Assembly: GCF_001544795.2 (NCBI RefSeq)
Contig: NZ_FCOI02000026.1
Location: 1-64,000 of the forward strand
Reading direction: 5' to 3'
Length of the DNA: 64,000 nucleotides
Origin: Caballeronia temeraria
GTDB taxonomy: Bacteria; Pseudomonadota; Gammaproteobacteria; Burkholderiales; Burkholderiaceae
Part shown: positions 1 to 9,428 of the stretch, piece by piece
Layout of the letters: every line of letters starts with the position of its first letter
Numbering within the stretch: the first letter of the stretch is position 1
Notes under the pieces: generated by a model
What the model was told of the DNA's origin: nothing
The model's database searches: none
Seen by the model: the letters and a program-made list of their open reading frames with translations, nothing else
Made by a program: the position numbers and the translations under genes

Positions 1-136
1 GCTTTACCGGCTCCGAAGAACCGGCCGCACTCGCTATCAAGCGCCCACACTTATCGGCTGTTAGTTTTTAAAGAGCATTGCGCTGAGAATTTGCTTCGCT
101 ATTCGCTTGCTTTCTTGCGCGCCGTCATTCAACGGG
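1..136 (-). ncRNA. rRNA operon 5' leader with boxA (partial, runs off left edge)
   Basis: Read on the minus strand, this stretch follows a strong promoter and carries a boxA antitermination element, TGCTCTTTAAAAA, at 65-77. In beta-proteobacteria boxA loads the Nus complex so that the long untranslated rRNA transcript is completed. The bases after it (a segment reading CAGCCGATAAGTGTGGGCG) look to me like Burkholderia rRNA leader or spacer sequence; that is recognition from memory, not an alignment. The 16S gene itself should lie just outside the window. Confidence 0.8.
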
Positions 137-142
137 AGGCGA

Positions 143-171
143 ATTATGCGGTCCTATTTCGTCGCCGTCAA
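143..171 (-). promoter_or_regulatory. rRNA operon P1-type promoter
   Basis: On the minus strand there is TTGACG (171-166), a 17-base spacer, then CATAAT (148-143), followed by a short GC-rich discriminator as in stringently controlled rRNA promoters. Immediately upstream, at about 172-192, is an A/T-rich run that fits an UP element. Transcription would begin near 136 and run leftwards into the boxA leader. Bases 193-367, up to the next gene, hold nothing else I can recognise. Confidence 0.8.
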
Positions 172-367
172 GCGTCTTTTTTCAAAAAATAATCGGGTCA
201 TTTCGAATGGGTCCGAATGGACCATCACGCGAGGCAATTGCTTTAGTCAGATCAATGACTTCCCGGCATTCACGCGCTCACGCCGCGCTAATTCTCAAGA
301 CCGATCATGTTCACAGACGGCCGGCAGCGGCTGTGCGCCGTATGACCAACACCTGGAGACACCTAAC

Positions 368-1331
368 ATGAGCACGCTCGCCGCCCCTCGCGTCACGACA
401 CCCTCGAACGCCCGACGATATGGCCTCTTCGTCTGCCTCATGGCGGCGCTAGCCGGTCTGCTGTTCGATTCCGGCCGCATTCTTTCTGGCGGGCGTGCTC
501 GCGCTTCCCGACAGCCCGCGCTGGCTGCTTCAGCGAAACCGCGTCGACGAAGCCCGTGCGGTCCTTCGGCGCCTGTATGCCAATCCCGCCGATGTTCAAG
601 CCGAACTCGAACAGGTCAGCGAAGACAACACGCGGCCGCAGCGTGGATGGAACCTGCTGCGCAGAAACTCGAACTTCCGACGCTCCGTGCTGCTGGGTGT
701 CGTGCTGCAGGTTTTCCAGCAACTCACCGGCATCAATGTCGTGATGTACTACGCGCCGCGCATCTTCGAACTGGCGGGCTTCGGCACGCATGAACAGCAA
801 TTGTGGGCGACGGTCATCGTGGGCCTCGTCAATGTCATTGCGACCTTCGGAGCGATTGCCTTTGTCGATCGCTGGGGCCGCAAGCCGATTCTCTATGCCG
901 GATGCGCTGTCATGGCAATCGGCATGTGCGCGCTCGGCTTTCTGCTGCATATGGGTGTGGCCGGCCTCACGGTCCAGGTACTCGCCGTCGCATCGCTGCT
1001 ACTTTTCCTCGCGGGCTTCGCGATGTCCGCTGGTCCGCTCGTATGGATCCTCTGTTCGGAAATTCAACCTCAACAGGGACGCGACTTCGGCATCGCTGTC
1101 TCGACGCTCGTCAACTGGGTAGCCAACATGGCGGTCGCGGCCACCTTTCTCAGCTTGCTATCGACGGCCGGCGAGTCAAACACTTTCCTTCTCTACGCAG
1201 TCCTTAATGTGGTCTTTGCGATCGTCGTGTTCTTCTATGTCCCCGAGACGCGCGGAGCTTCGCTCGAAAAGCTCGACAACGATCTGATGGCGGGCAAACG
1301 TCTGCGCGATTTGGGCAAGGTCGACCGGTAA
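368..1331 (+). pseudogene. MFS sugar/proton symporter (AraE/GalP type), broken by internal deletion and frameshift
   Basis: The first about 33 codons encode a normal start of a sugar porter, with the first transmembrane segment ending in GLLF. Near 468 the sequence jumps, in a different frame, to the middle of the family beginning FFLAGVLALPDSPRWLL. From there the C-terminal half is intact: the QQLTGINVVMYYAPRIF and DRWGRKP motifs and the PETRG end are all present. Full-length relatives have about 460 residues, so some 165 codons covering TM2-TM6 are missing. A 278-residue product from the GTG at 495 would lack half the transport fold and is unlikely to work. There is no transposon scar at the junction. 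Confidence 0.85.
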
Positions 1332-1334
1332 TCG

Positions 1335-3836
1335 TCAGCTTCGCCGCTCGAGCGATATCTTCACAGGACGAATGTTCCAGATCTGCTCGCAGTATTCGCG
1401 AATCGCCCGATCAGAGGAGAACTTGCCCGCATACGCCGTATTCAGTATCGACATGCGGGTCCAGCGCGGCACGTCGCGCCAGGCGAGGCTCACGTCTTCC
1501 TGGCGCGCAACATAAGCGGCATAGTCGGCGAGAACCAGAAATGGATCGTGATGCAACAGGTTGTCGACGAGCGGACGGAACATCTCGCGATCGCCGCGCG
1601 AAAAGTGTCCGCTGCCGATCAACTCGAGTACTTCACGCAACTTGCGATTCGCATTCGCATACTCAGCGGGCCGATAACCTTCCCGTTTGACGCGCTCCAC
1701 TTCGTCCGCGCTCAGGCCAAAGAGGAAGAAGTTTTCATCGCCGACTTCTTCACGGATTTCGATATTCGCGCCGTCGAGCGTGCCGATGGTCAACGCGCCG
1801 TTCATCATGAACTTCATGTTTCCGGTACCCGAAGCTTCTTTGCCCGCGGTGGAAATCTGCTCAGACAGATCGGCGGCCGGATAAATGAAGTGCGCGTTCT
1901 TCACGTTGAAGTCCGGAAAGAATACGACCTTCAGACGGCCGTTTATTGCTGGATCATCGTTGACGACCTCCGCGATGCCGTTGATCAGACGGATGATGAG
2001 CTTGGCCATCGCATAGCCCGGCGCGGCCTTGCCGCCGAATACGAAGCAGCGCGGCGCGAGTGGGAGTTGCGGCTCGCGACGCAGACGCATGTATTGCGTC
2101 ACGATATAGAGCGCGTTCAGATGTTGCCGCTTGTATTCGTGGATTCGCTTGACCTGTATATCGAACAACGCAGCCGGATCGACGACGACGCCCGTCGCGC
2201 TCTGAATCTTCGCGGCGAGAATCTGCTTGTTCGCCTGCTTCACGCTGCGCCAGCGCGCCTGGAACGCGGCATCGTCGGCATACTCGGCAAGTTCGCGCAG
2301 CCTGCTGAGATCCGTGGCCCAGCCTTCGCCCAATCCGTCGTCCAGCAGCTTTGCGAGCCCCGGATTACTGAGCATCATGAAGCGGCGCGGCGTAACGCCG
2401 TTCGTCACGTTATGAAAGCGCTCCGGCCATAGCTCGGCGAAATCCCGCAACACCGTCTCTTCCAGCAGTTTCGAATGAAGCGCGGCCACGCCGTTGACCG
2501 CGTGACTGCCGACGGTGGCCAGATGCGCCATACGCACTCGCTTCGCACCGCTCTCGTCGATGAGCGACATGCGTGCGATCCGCGCGTCATCGCCCGGGTA
2601 GCGTTGGCGGACATCATCGAGGAAGCGGCGATTGATCTCGTAGATGATCTCGATCAGGCGCGGCAGCAAGCCTTGAAATAACGGCAGGCCCCACGTTTCG
2701 AGCGCTTCGGGCAACAGCGTGTGATTCGTATAAGAAAGCGTGCGCCGCGTGATGTCCCATGCATCGTCCCAGGGGACTTGCCGCTCGTCCACCAGGATGC
2801 GCATCAACTCGGCGACGGCGATCGAAGGATGCGTGTCGTTCAGTTGCGCGGTGAACATGTCGGGCAAGCGATCGATCGGCTCGCCTTTGAGCGCGAGCAG
2901 CCGCAGCATGTCCTGCAACGAACAGGAGACGAAGAAATACTGCTGCGCGAGCCGCAAGCGCTTGCCGGCTTCGGGCTCGTCATTCGGATACAGCACCTTC
3001 GACAGCGTTTCCGATTGCACCTTCTCGTGCACGGCCTCGTAGTAATCGCCGGCATTGAAGTCCTGAAGATCGAAGGACTCGACTGCCTCGCTTTTCCAGA
3101 GCCGCAACGAGTTGCACGTGTTGACATGGAAGCCGGGTATCGGCGTATCGCAGGCCACGCCCTTGACCGTGTATGCCGGAATCCAGCGGACTCTAAAGCG
3201 GCCTTCGTCGTCGGTCGTGCTTTCCGTGCGGCCGCCGAAGCCCACATAGAACGCAACGTCCGGACGCAGAATTTCCCACGGATTCCCCTTCTGCAGCCAT
3301 TTGTCGGTGACCTCGACTTGCCAGCCGTCGCGGATCTCCTGATCGAAGATACCGAACTCATAGCGAATGCCGTAGCCGATAGCCGGAATCTCCAGTGTGG
3401 AGAGCGAGTCGAGATAACACGCGGCCAGACGTCCGAGCCCGCCGTTGCCAAGACCCGGCTCCTCTTCGATCGATAGCAGTTCATCGAGGTCGAGGCCGAG
3501 CGCCTGCAATGCCTCGCGCGCGTTGTTCTCGATGCCCAGGTTGATGAGGTTATTGCCGAGCTGCGGGCCGATCAGAAATTCAGCGGACAGATAACAGGCG
3601 ACCTTTGCATCTCGCGCGACATAGGTATGCGTGGTGGCGACGCGGCGCGTCATCATGCGGTCGCGGACTGCGTAAGCCAGCGCCATGTACCAGTCGTGCG
3701 GAGTGGCGATCTCCGGATAGCGCGCCTGAAGACAAATCAGGTTATCGACGATGTCGCGCTGCAGCGCCTCGACGCCCAGTCCGCTGCGCGCGGGCTCGGC
3801 GCTCGTCGGTGATTCGAAGGTGGGCGTGCCGTCCAT
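1335..3836 (-). CDS. glgP: Glycogen/maltodextrin phosphorylase
   Basis: This cytosolic enzyme releases glucose-1-phosphate from glycogen or maltodextrin by phosphorolysis with pyridoxal phosphate. The product has 833 residues, as usual for the family. The PLP lysine is Lys675 in the motif EASGTGNMKF, followed by the invariant GTLDGANIEI. The glycine-rich GNGGLGRLAACYLDSL segment and the KRIHEYKRQ motif are also present. A GAGGACAG ribosome site lies just before the ATG. No other glycogen genes are adjacent; its 3' end faces the broken sugar porter with only three bases between them. GlgP and MalP cannot be told apart from sequence alone. Confidence 0.95.
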   Translation of the reverse strand: MDGTPTFESPTSAEPARSGLGVEALQRDIVDNLICLQARYPEIATPHDWYMALAYAVRDRMMTRRVATTHTYVARDAKVACYLSAEFLIGPQLGNNLINLGIENNAREALQALGLDLDELLSIEEEPGLGNGGLGRLAACYLDSLSTLEIPAIGYGIRYEFGIFDQEIRDGWQVEVTDKWLQKGNPWEILRPDVAFYVGFGGRTESTTDDEGRFRVRWIPAYTVKGVACDTPIPGFHVNTCNSLRLWKSEAVESFDLQDFNAGDYYEAVHEKVQSETLSKVLYPNDEPEAGKRLRLAQQYFFVSCSLQDMLRLLALKGEPIDRLPDMFTAQLNDTHPSIAVAELMRILVDERQVPWDDAWDITRRTLSYTNHTLLPEALETWGLPLFQGLLPRLIEIIYEINRRFLDDVRQRYPGDDARIARMSLIDESGAKRVRMAHLATVGSHAVNGVAALHSKLLEETVLRDFAELWPERFHNVTNGVTPRRFMMLSNPGLAKLLDDGLGEGWATDLSRLRELAEYADDAAFQARWRSVKQANKQILAAKIQSATGVVVDPAALFDIQVKRIHEYKRQHLNALYIVTQYMRLRREPQLPLAPRCFVFGGKAAPGYAMAKLIIRLINGIAEVVNDDPAINGRLKVVFFPDFNVKNAHFIYPAADLSEQISTAGKEASGTGNMKFMMNGALTIGTLDGANIEIREEVGDENFFLFGLSADEVERVKREGYRPAEYANANRKLREVLELIGSGHFSRGDREMFRPLVDNLLHHDPFLVLADYAAYVARQEDVSLAWRDVPRWTRMSILNTAYAGKFSSDRAIREYCEQIWNIRPVKISLERRS

Positions 3837-4107
3837 GATCTGTCCTCATTCGCTGTGTGTTCAGGCTGCCGTTGAGACAGCGCCGCGCCGCGTGAGCAGG
3901 AATCGACAAGAATGTGCCGGTTGTGTGTCCGGAGGTTGACAGCGCTGCGTCACGGCGCATGGATCGTTGGCAGCCGCCTCAAGTTGCGCGCGCAGATGCC
4001 GTTACCAAAGATGGCCGGTGCCAAGTTGGCCGGCCACTTCGAAGGCGTCACCGGCGTCGCTTCATTCATTCCCTTGCCGCGCGTGCAAGTCAAACACCCG
4101 AACAAGT

Positions 4108-4851
4108 ATGAAACTCGTCGTTGCGGTATCTGCACTTACCATCGTTTTGGCCGGATGCGGTGGAGGTGGAGACGGTTCAAATAATACGTCAAGCGCACCC
4201 GAGACGAATGCCGCTCAAGGCCTTTATTCGGGAACCGATGCGAACAACAACGTCGTGGGCGGCGTCGTGCTCGACACAGGCGCTTTCTATTTCGTGTACG
4301 CAAACACGACGACCAACGCACTGGGCTTGGTGCAGGGTTCGGCTTCCGCGTCGCATGGCACTTTCCAGTCCGACAATGCGCGTACTTTCGACATCAGCGG
4401 CAAGGGTGCGAGCGATACGCCCGTGCTTGCCGGTTACAACGAGAAGAACAGCGTTCAGGGCGTGACCTATACGAGCACGGCGAAGCAAAGCAGCATCAAG
4501 TTCAATGTGCTTTACGACGCGGCCTACGAGCGTCCGATTTCGCTTTCGTCCGTTGCTGGGACATATTCGGGCGCCGCAGGATCGACGAAGGGCGGCGAGA
4601 CGGCCACGTTCACGATCGGACAGGACGGCGCGATCAAGGGCGCCGGACTGAGTGGCTGCACCTTCAGCGGAATCGCGACGCCGCACGGCATCAAGGACTT
4701 TCTCGACGCGTCGGTCACCTTCGGCCCCGCGCCCTGTCTGTATCCCGGCGCAACGCTCACGGGCGTCGTGTTCTTCAGCAACAACGAGGTACTGGCGGCA
4801 TTGACGTTGCCCGACCGCTCGGATGCGTTTGTGGTTGCCGCTTCCAAATAA
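4108..4851 (+). CDS. Putative lipoprotein of unknown function
   Basis: The 247-residue product starts with a lipoprotein signal: a short hydrophobic stretch and the lipobox LAGC with Cys17, then a flexible Gly/Ser/Asn-rich linker. It should therefore be lipid-anchored in the envelope. The rest is rich in Gly, Thr, Ser and Ala with alternating polar and hydrophobic residues, which suggests beta-structure, with two cysteines near residues 194 and 213 that could form a disulfide. I do not recognise a family. The upstream 270 bases show no gene and no clear ribosome site; the start was chosen because it puts the signal peptide at the N-terminus. Confidence 0.75.
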   Translation: MKLVVAVSALTIVLAGCGGGGDGSNNTSSAPETNAAQGLYSGTDANNNVVGGVVLDTGAFYFVYANTTTNALGLVQGSASASHGTFQSDNARTFDISGKGASDTPVLAGYNEKNSVQGVTYTSTAKQSSIKFNVLYDAAYERPISLSSVAGTYSGAAGSTKGGETATFTIGQDGAIKGAGLSGCTFSGIATPHGIKDFLDASVTFGPAPCLYPGATLTGVVFFSNNEVLAALTLPDRSDAFVVAASK

Positions 4852-4972
4852 CCCGAACCCACGTCACGGCGCACTGCGTCGTTGGCGATCGGCAGCATCG
4901 ACCGTTAGTTGCCTATCGATGATTAAGTATTAACCCCAGTAGTGACACGCAATTTTTGTGGGTCTATGGTTC

Positions 4973-4990
4973 ATCCATTCATGCATGGAT
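4973..4990. promoter_or_regulatory. Inverted repeat upstream of gntR, probable operator
   Basis: ATCCAT-TCATGC-ATGGAT has perfect 6-base arms and sits 40 bases before the GntR start codon, where an autoregulatory operator would be expected. It runs directly into the 9-mer TGGATACAC (4986-4994), which recurs before the related cluster at 17851-17859. Binding by the neighbouring GntR protein is inference. Confidence 0.45.
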
Positions 4991-5029
4991 ACACCTTTAC
5001 AAACATTACGTCTCACGCATGGAGGCTGC

Positions 5030-5680
5030 ATGGCTGAATGGCACGGAATCCACGGCCTGTCGGCGGAAGACGAGGCGTATCGCTACATCGAGCACGCTAT
5101 TCGCAGCGGCCGATATCGCGCGGGCGAACGGCTCATCGCGGAAGACATCGCGGGCGATGTCGGCACGAGCCGCATGCCGGTGCGCGAGGCTTTCCGGCGA
5201 CTCGCCGCCGAGGGCCTGCTGCTGATCCGCGCGAATCGCGGCGCGATCGTGCGCGGACTCGACGCGGCCGAGATGCATGAAGTGTTCGAAACACGCGCGG
5301 TGCTCGAAGGCCTTGCTGCCGGCGTCGCCGCAACGCGCGTGACGAAGAAGGACATAGCGACGCTCAGGCATTTGCTGGAGCGCATGGAAAGCGTCAGCGA
5401 CGACGTCGGCGAATGGGTCACCCGTCATCGCGAGTTTCACGAGCATCTGAGCGGACTCGCCGCCATGCCGCGCCTGCAACGGCAGTTATCGAGTCTTCAT
5501 TCGATCATCGAGCCGTACATGCGTATCTGGCTCGAACACGGAGAAAAGCCGATGACCTCTCGCCAGTTTCACGAAGAAATTCTGAGCGCGGTCGAAAGCG
5601 GCGACCGCGACGCAGTCGAGCAGATCGTGCGCGAGCATGTGCGCGCGACAATCGGCCCGCTGGTCGAACTCGTCCGATAG
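5030..5680 (+). CDS. GntR-family (FCD subfamily) transcriptional regulator
   Basis: This 216-residue regulator has an N-terminal winged helix-turn-helix (residues about 10-75, with the recognition region GTSRMPVREAFRRLAAEGLL) and a helical FCD ligand domain with the typical acidic and histidine metal/ligand residues (for example FHEHL). FCD regulators usually sense small carboxylic or amino acids. The start at 5030 was preferred because GGAGG lies four bases before it; upstream in-frame starts lack a ribosome site. It precedes the ABC transporter operon and is about 70% similar by eye to the GntR protein at 15229-15888. It probably represses the downstream operon until substrate appears. Confidence 0.9.
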   Translation: MAEWHGIHGLSAEDEAYRYIEHAIRSGRYRAGERLIAEDIAGDVGTSRMPVREAFRRLAAEGLLLIRANRGAIVRGLDAAEMHEVFETRAVLEGLAAGVAATRVTKKDIATLRHLLERMESVSDDVGEWVTRHREFHEHLSGLAAMPRLQRQLSSLHSIIEPYMRIWLEHGEKPMTSRQFHEEILSAVESGDRDAVEQIVREHVRATIGPLVELVR

Positions 5681-5693
5681 CGGACACCTCACT

Positions 5694-5720
5694 CGTCTCT
5701 CGATGAGACGTCTTTATTTT
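5694..5720 (+). terminator. Possible rho-independent terminator after gntR
   Basis: CGTCTC-TCGAT-GAGACG forms a 6-base-pair stem with a 5-base loop, starting 13 bases after the gntR stop codon, and is followed by the T-rich tail TCTTTATTTT. The stem is short, so termination may be partial. It would separate gntR from the transporter operon, which has its own promoter region downstream. Confidence 0.5.
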
Positions 5721-5726
5721 CGATTC

Positions 5727-5750
5727 GTCATCCGAAATATTTTCGATGAC
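5727..5750. promoter_or_regulatory. Inverted repeat in promoter region of liv operon
   Basis: GTCATC and GATGAC flank an AT-rich, nearly palindromic 12-base core (CGAAATATTTTC), about 70 bases before the permease start. Position and symmetry suggest a regulator binding site, possibly for one of the GntR proteins, but no consensus comparison is possible here. Confidence 0.4.
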
Positions 5751-5818
5751 TTTTTGAAGTGCTACGGTAGTTCAAACGCGTTCCCCTGCCCGATCGACGC
5801 ACGGAGAAAACGAACGTC

Positions 5819-7822
5819 ATGCCGTATTTCGAACAACTGCTTCTCAACGGGCTCGTGATCGGCTCGATCTACGCGCTCGCCGCCGTCGCCTATACGCTCG
5901 TCTATGGCGTCGTCAAACTGGTGAATTTCGCGTTCGGTGAGCTGTTCATGCTCGGCGGATTCCTCACGCTCACGTTGATGGCGAAGGAGATGACGCTTTT
6001 CGGCATGCAGATGCCGATGCCCGGACTCGGCTTCTACATCGCCGCGCCGCTCGCGATGGCCGGTGTGGCCGCGCTCGGCGCGCTCATCGACGTGGTCGCC
6101 TATCGTCCGTTGCGTAATGCGCCGCGCCTCGCACCGCTCATTACATCGATCGCGATTTCCGTGCTGCTGCAAAGCGTTGCGCAGACCGTCTGGGGACCGA
6201 CATCGCTGCGCTTTCCTCCGCTGCCGGTCGGCGGCTTGCCGTCGCTTTCGCTCGGTGGCGATCTCACCGTGACGCCATCGGAGCTTGCCGTATTCGGCTG
6301 CGCAATCGTCGCGATGATCGGCGTGCAGTTCTTCGTCTCGGCCACATCTCTGGGACGCGCGATGCGGGCCGCTGCGCAGGATTCGATGGCTGCGTATCTC
6401 GTCGGCATTCCCGTGAATCGCATCATCTGCTCGGCGTTCGTGCTCGGCTCTGCACTCGCGGCGTTCGCAGGCATTCTCTACGCGCAATCCTTCCAGTTCG
6501 TCAGTCCGACGATGGGCTTCGTGCCCGGCCTGAAGGCGCTGACGGCGGCGGTGCTCGGCGGCATCGGCAGCATTCCGGGCGCGGCGCTCGGCGGCGTGAT
6601 TCTGGGCGTCGCGGAATCGTTGTGCGCGGGTTATCTGCCCGATGGCTCCGTCTATCAGGATGCGCTCAGCTTCGCGTTGCTCGTGCTGCTCCTTCTGGTG
6701 CGTCCGCAAGGCTTGCTCGGCCGCGCCGATCTCAACGTGAGCGCGCGCGGCAGCTTGATGTCCAGCGGCGGCGCAAAGCGCGGCCAGGCGCTCGCCCGCG
6801 TATTCGGCTCGCTCGATCGCGCGTTCGCCGCACTGGGACGCTATGGCGAGAAGCGCGTCGCGATCGGCGCACTCGCGGTCGCGATTGCCCTCGGCGTCGC
6901 CATTCGTTCGGACTACTGGCTGAGCACTCTCGTGATGGTGCTGGTCTACGGCATGCTCGCGAGCGGGCTGAACATCGTCGTCGGATTGGCGGGTCTGCTC
7001 GATCTCGGCTTCGTCGCGTTCTTTGCGATCGGCGCGTATTTCTCGTCGCTCGTTTTCGTGAGCGTGATGCAGAATCACTTCGGCGTGGACACTGCATCGA
7101 TCTGGTGGCTCTTCTATCCGAATCTGCTGGTGGGCGGCCTGCTCGCGGCGCTGCTCGGCGCGATTCTTGGCTATCCAACGCTGCGTGTGCGCGGCGACTA
7201 TCTCGCGATCATGACGCTCGGCTTCGGCGAAATTGTGCGCATCGTCGCGACGAACTGGATCTCCGTCACCAATGGTCCGATGGGCGTGCGCGGCATTCCC
7301 TCGCCTCAGTTCTTCGGCTTGAGTTTCGATGAACCGCGCGCGCAATTCTTCTTCGCGCTCGGGCTGACGGCAATCGTGCTGTTCATGGTCGCGCGATTGT
7401 CGCGCTCCTATGTCGGCCGCGCCTGGGTCGCATTGCGCGAGGACGAGGACGCCGCCGAAATGATGGGCGTGGCGGGCACGCGCTTCAAGCTGCTCGCCTA
7501 TGCGTGCAGTGGCTTCGTCGGCGGTGTCGTGGGCGTGTTCTACGCGCATCTGCAGCAATATGTCAGTCCGGCGAGTTTCACGCTCTTCGAGAACATCCTC
7601 GTGCTGATGCTGATCGTGCTCGGCGGGCTCGGCACGCTCATCGGTCCATTCATCGGCGCGGCCATCTGGATCGTGTTCCTGCAACTCTCGCTGAGGATAC
7701 CGTTCGTGTCCGCTTATCCCGAGTCCCGCTATGTGCTGCTCGGCGTGCTGCTCGTCGCGCTGATGCTGTTCCGCCCGGAAGGCATTGCCGCGAAGGCGCG
7801 TCTTCGCCTCACGATGGAGTGA
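5819..7822 (+). CDS. Branched-chain-type amino acid ABC transporter, fused LivH-LivM permease
   Basis: One 667-residue polypeptide carries both inner-membrane permease subunits. Residues about 1-300 match LivH (start FEQLLLNGLVIGSIYALAAV, later AAVLGGIGSIPGAALGG). After a basic linker (about 305-345), residues 350-665 match LivM (GLNIVVGLAGLLDLGFVAFF, the GDYLAIMTLGFGEI motif, and VLGGLGTLIGPFIGAA). The two are separate genes in E. coli. A fused chain fixes the 1:1 stoichiometry. It is followed three bases later by the ATPase gene. The substrate is not certain: HAAT transporters also carry amides, urea and aromatic acids, and the neighbouring genes are not those of leucine catabolism. Confidence 0.92.
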   Translation: MPYFEQLLLNGLVIGSIYALAAVAYTLVYGVVKLVNFAFGELFMLGGFLTLTLMAKEMTLFGMQMPMPGLGFYIAAPLAMAGVAALGALIDVVAYRPLRNAPRLAPLITSIAISVLLQSVAQTVWGPTSLRFPPLPVGGLPSLSLGGDLTVTPSELAVFGCAIVAMIGVQFFVSATSLGRAMRAAAQDSMAAYLVGIPVNRIICSAFVLGSALAAFAGILYAQSFQFVSPTMGFVPGLKALTAAVLGGIGSIPGAALGGVILGVAESLCAGYLPDGSVYQDALSFALLVLLLLVRPQGLLGRADLNVSARGSLMSSGGAKRGQALARVFGSLDRAFAALGRYGEKRVAIGALAVAIALGVAIRSDYWLSTLVMVLVYGMLASGLNIVVGLAGLLDLGFVAFFAIGAYFSSLVFVSVMQNHFGVDTASIWWLFYPNLLVGGLLAALLGAILGYPTLRVRGDYLAIMTLGFGEIVRIVATNWISVTNGPMGVRGIPSPQFFGLSFDEPRAQFFFALGLTAIVLFMVARLSRSYVGRAWVALREDEDAAEMMGVAGTRFKLLAYACSGFVGGVVGVFYAHLQQYVSPASFTLFENILVLMLIVLGGLGTLIGPFIGAAIWIVFLQLSLRIPFVSAYPESRYVLLGVLLVALMLFRPEGIAAKARLRLTME

Positions 7823-7825
7823 AGC

Positions 7826-8683
7826 ATGACCAACGCCCGAGCGCACTCTCTCGCCATGACTGTCGATACCGCACACGCTCACGCCGATGCCGTGCGCACC
7901 GCGACGCAAGGCGACGTCGGCCTGCCCTTGCGCGCGCAGGGTTTGACCGTCACCTTCGGCGGCCTGACGGCCGTCAAACAGCTCGATCTCGATGTGCAGG
8001 CGCACGAAATCCACGCGCTCATCGGACCGAATGGCGCGGGCAAGACCACGGTCGTGAACGCGCTATCGGGATTCGTGCGGCCCGCTGCGGGCCAGATCTG
8101 GATCAATGGCGCGAGTTCGCCGCACTGGCGCTCGCACACGCTCGCGCGCGCCGGACTCGGACGCACCTTCCAGAACACGCGTCTTTTCGGCTCGATGAGC
8201 GTGCTGGAAACCGTGCTGGTCGGCGCGCACAGCCGCTTCGGCGGAGGCGCGCTCGCAGCGCTGTTGCGCACGAAGAAGGCGCGCGAGCAGGAGCATGCCG
8301 CTATCGCCGATGCGCATCGGCTGATCGAATTCGTGGGACTCGGCGCGGATGCCCCGGCAAAGCAGGCGAGCGCCCTATCGTATGGACATCAACGCCGCGT
8401 TGAACTGGCGCGTGCATTGATCGCACGGCCGCGCGTGCTGCTGCTCGATGAACCGCTCGCGGGCATGAACGTAAGCGAGAAGCTAGAGCTGTGCGGCCTG
8501 ATCCGGCAGATTCGCGAGTCGGGCGTGGCGATTCTGCTCATCGAGCACGATATGGATGTGATTCGCAATCTCGCCGATCGCGTCACCGTGCTTCATTTCG
8601 GCAGCAAGCTGATCGAGGGCACGCCGGACGCCGTGCTCGCCCACGACGACGTGCAGTCCGCCTATCTGGGAAAGAGCCGATGA
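7826..8683 (+). CDS. ABC transporter ATP-binding protein, LivG type
   Basis: The 285-residue ATPase drives the LivHM permease. It has Walker A GPNGAGKTT (67-75), the LSYGHQRRVELARAL signature, Walker B LLLDEPLAGM and the switch His in LLIEHDMD. The GLGRTFQNTRLF segment is characteristic of the LivG branch. The roughly 35-residue N-terminal extension before the fold is unusual and could mean a later start at an internal Met. Its stop codon overlaps the start of the next gene (ATGA), indicating translational coupling. Confidence 0.92.
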   Translation: MTNARAHSLAMTVDTAHAHADAVRTATQGDVGLPLRAQGLTVTFGGLTAVKQLDLDVQAHEIHALIGPNGAGKTTVVNALSGFVRPAAGQIWINGASSPHWRSHTLARAGLGRTFQNTRLFGSMSVLETVLVGAHSRFGGGALAALLRTKKAREQEHAAIADAHRLIEFVGLGADAPAKQASALSYGHQRRVELARALIARPRVLLLDEPLAGMNVSEKLELCGLIRQIRESGVAILLIEHDMDVIRNLADRVTVLHFGSKLIEGTPDAVLAHDDVQSAYLGKSR

Positions 8684-9390
8684 GCGCGCCGCTACTCGAA
8701 GTCCGCGATCTGTCGGTTTCCTATGGCGGCGTGAGGGCCGTGCGCGGCGTGTCATTCGATGTCGGCGACGGCGAAGTGGTCAGTCTCGTCGGCAGCAACG
8801 GCGCGGGCAAGACGAGCACGTTGCAGGCGATCTCAGGGCTGCATCGCGGCGCGACGGGCAACGTGCGCTTTCGCGGCGCATCGATCGACGCACTCACGCC
8901 CGATCAACGCGTGAAGGCGGGCATCGCGCACGTTCCCGAAGGACGCCGCGTGTTCGCGGGTCTGAGCGTCGAGGAGAACCTGCTGCTCGGCGCGTATCTG
9001 CGGCGCGAACGTCATGAGACGACGCGCGACATGGAGGACATGTACGCGCTCTTCCCTATTCTTCACGAACGCAGGCGGCAGGCAGCGGGCACGCTCTCCG
9101 GCGGTGAGCAGCAGATGCTCGCGATTGCCCGCGCGATGATGTCGCGCCCCGCGCTGCTCATCCTCGACGAACCGACGATGGGTCTCTCGCCGCGCATGAT
9201 CGGCGTCGTGCTGGACACGTTGCGCAAGATTCGCGAGCGGCGCGTGCCGATACTGCTCGTCGAGCAGAACACCGTCGAAGCGATTCAGATGGCCGATCAC
9301 GTCTACGCGATGCGCGTCGGCGAAGTCGTGGGCCGTCAGACGGGCGCGAGCGTCACCGAGGCGTCGCTGAAGGCGTTCTATTTGAGCTAA
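8680..9390 (+). CDS. ABC transporter ATP-binding protein, LivF type
   Basis: This 236-residue second ATPase subunit has Walker A GSNGAGKTS (38-46), the signature LSGGEQQMLAIARAM and Walker B LLILDEPTMGLSP, the last typical of LivF. HAAT transporters work with a LivG/LivF heterodimer, and both are present here in the standard order. The ATG at 8680 overlaps the livG stop by four bases. Confidence 0.93.
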   Translation: MSAPLLEVRDLSVSYGGVRAVRGVSFDVGDGEVVSLVGSNGAGKTSTLQAISGLHRGATGNVRFRGASIDALTPDQRVKAGIAHVPEGRRVFAGLSVEENLLLGAYLRRERHETTRDMEDMYALFPILHERRRQAAGTLSGGEQQMLAIARAMMSRPALLILDEPTMGLSPRMIGVVLDTLRKIRERRVPILLVEQNTVEAIQMADHVYAMRVGEVVGRQTGASVTEASLKAFYLS

Positions 9391-9428
9391 CCGGGACATC
9401 GATCATTCACACTCAAGGGGAAACGATC

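Noticed and set aside
5762..8014. Long open frame on the minus strand opposite livHM
   Set aside because: Its product is rich in Arg, His, Glu and Gln without a fold or motif, and it mirrors a clear transporter gene; long antisense frames are common in high-GC DNA.
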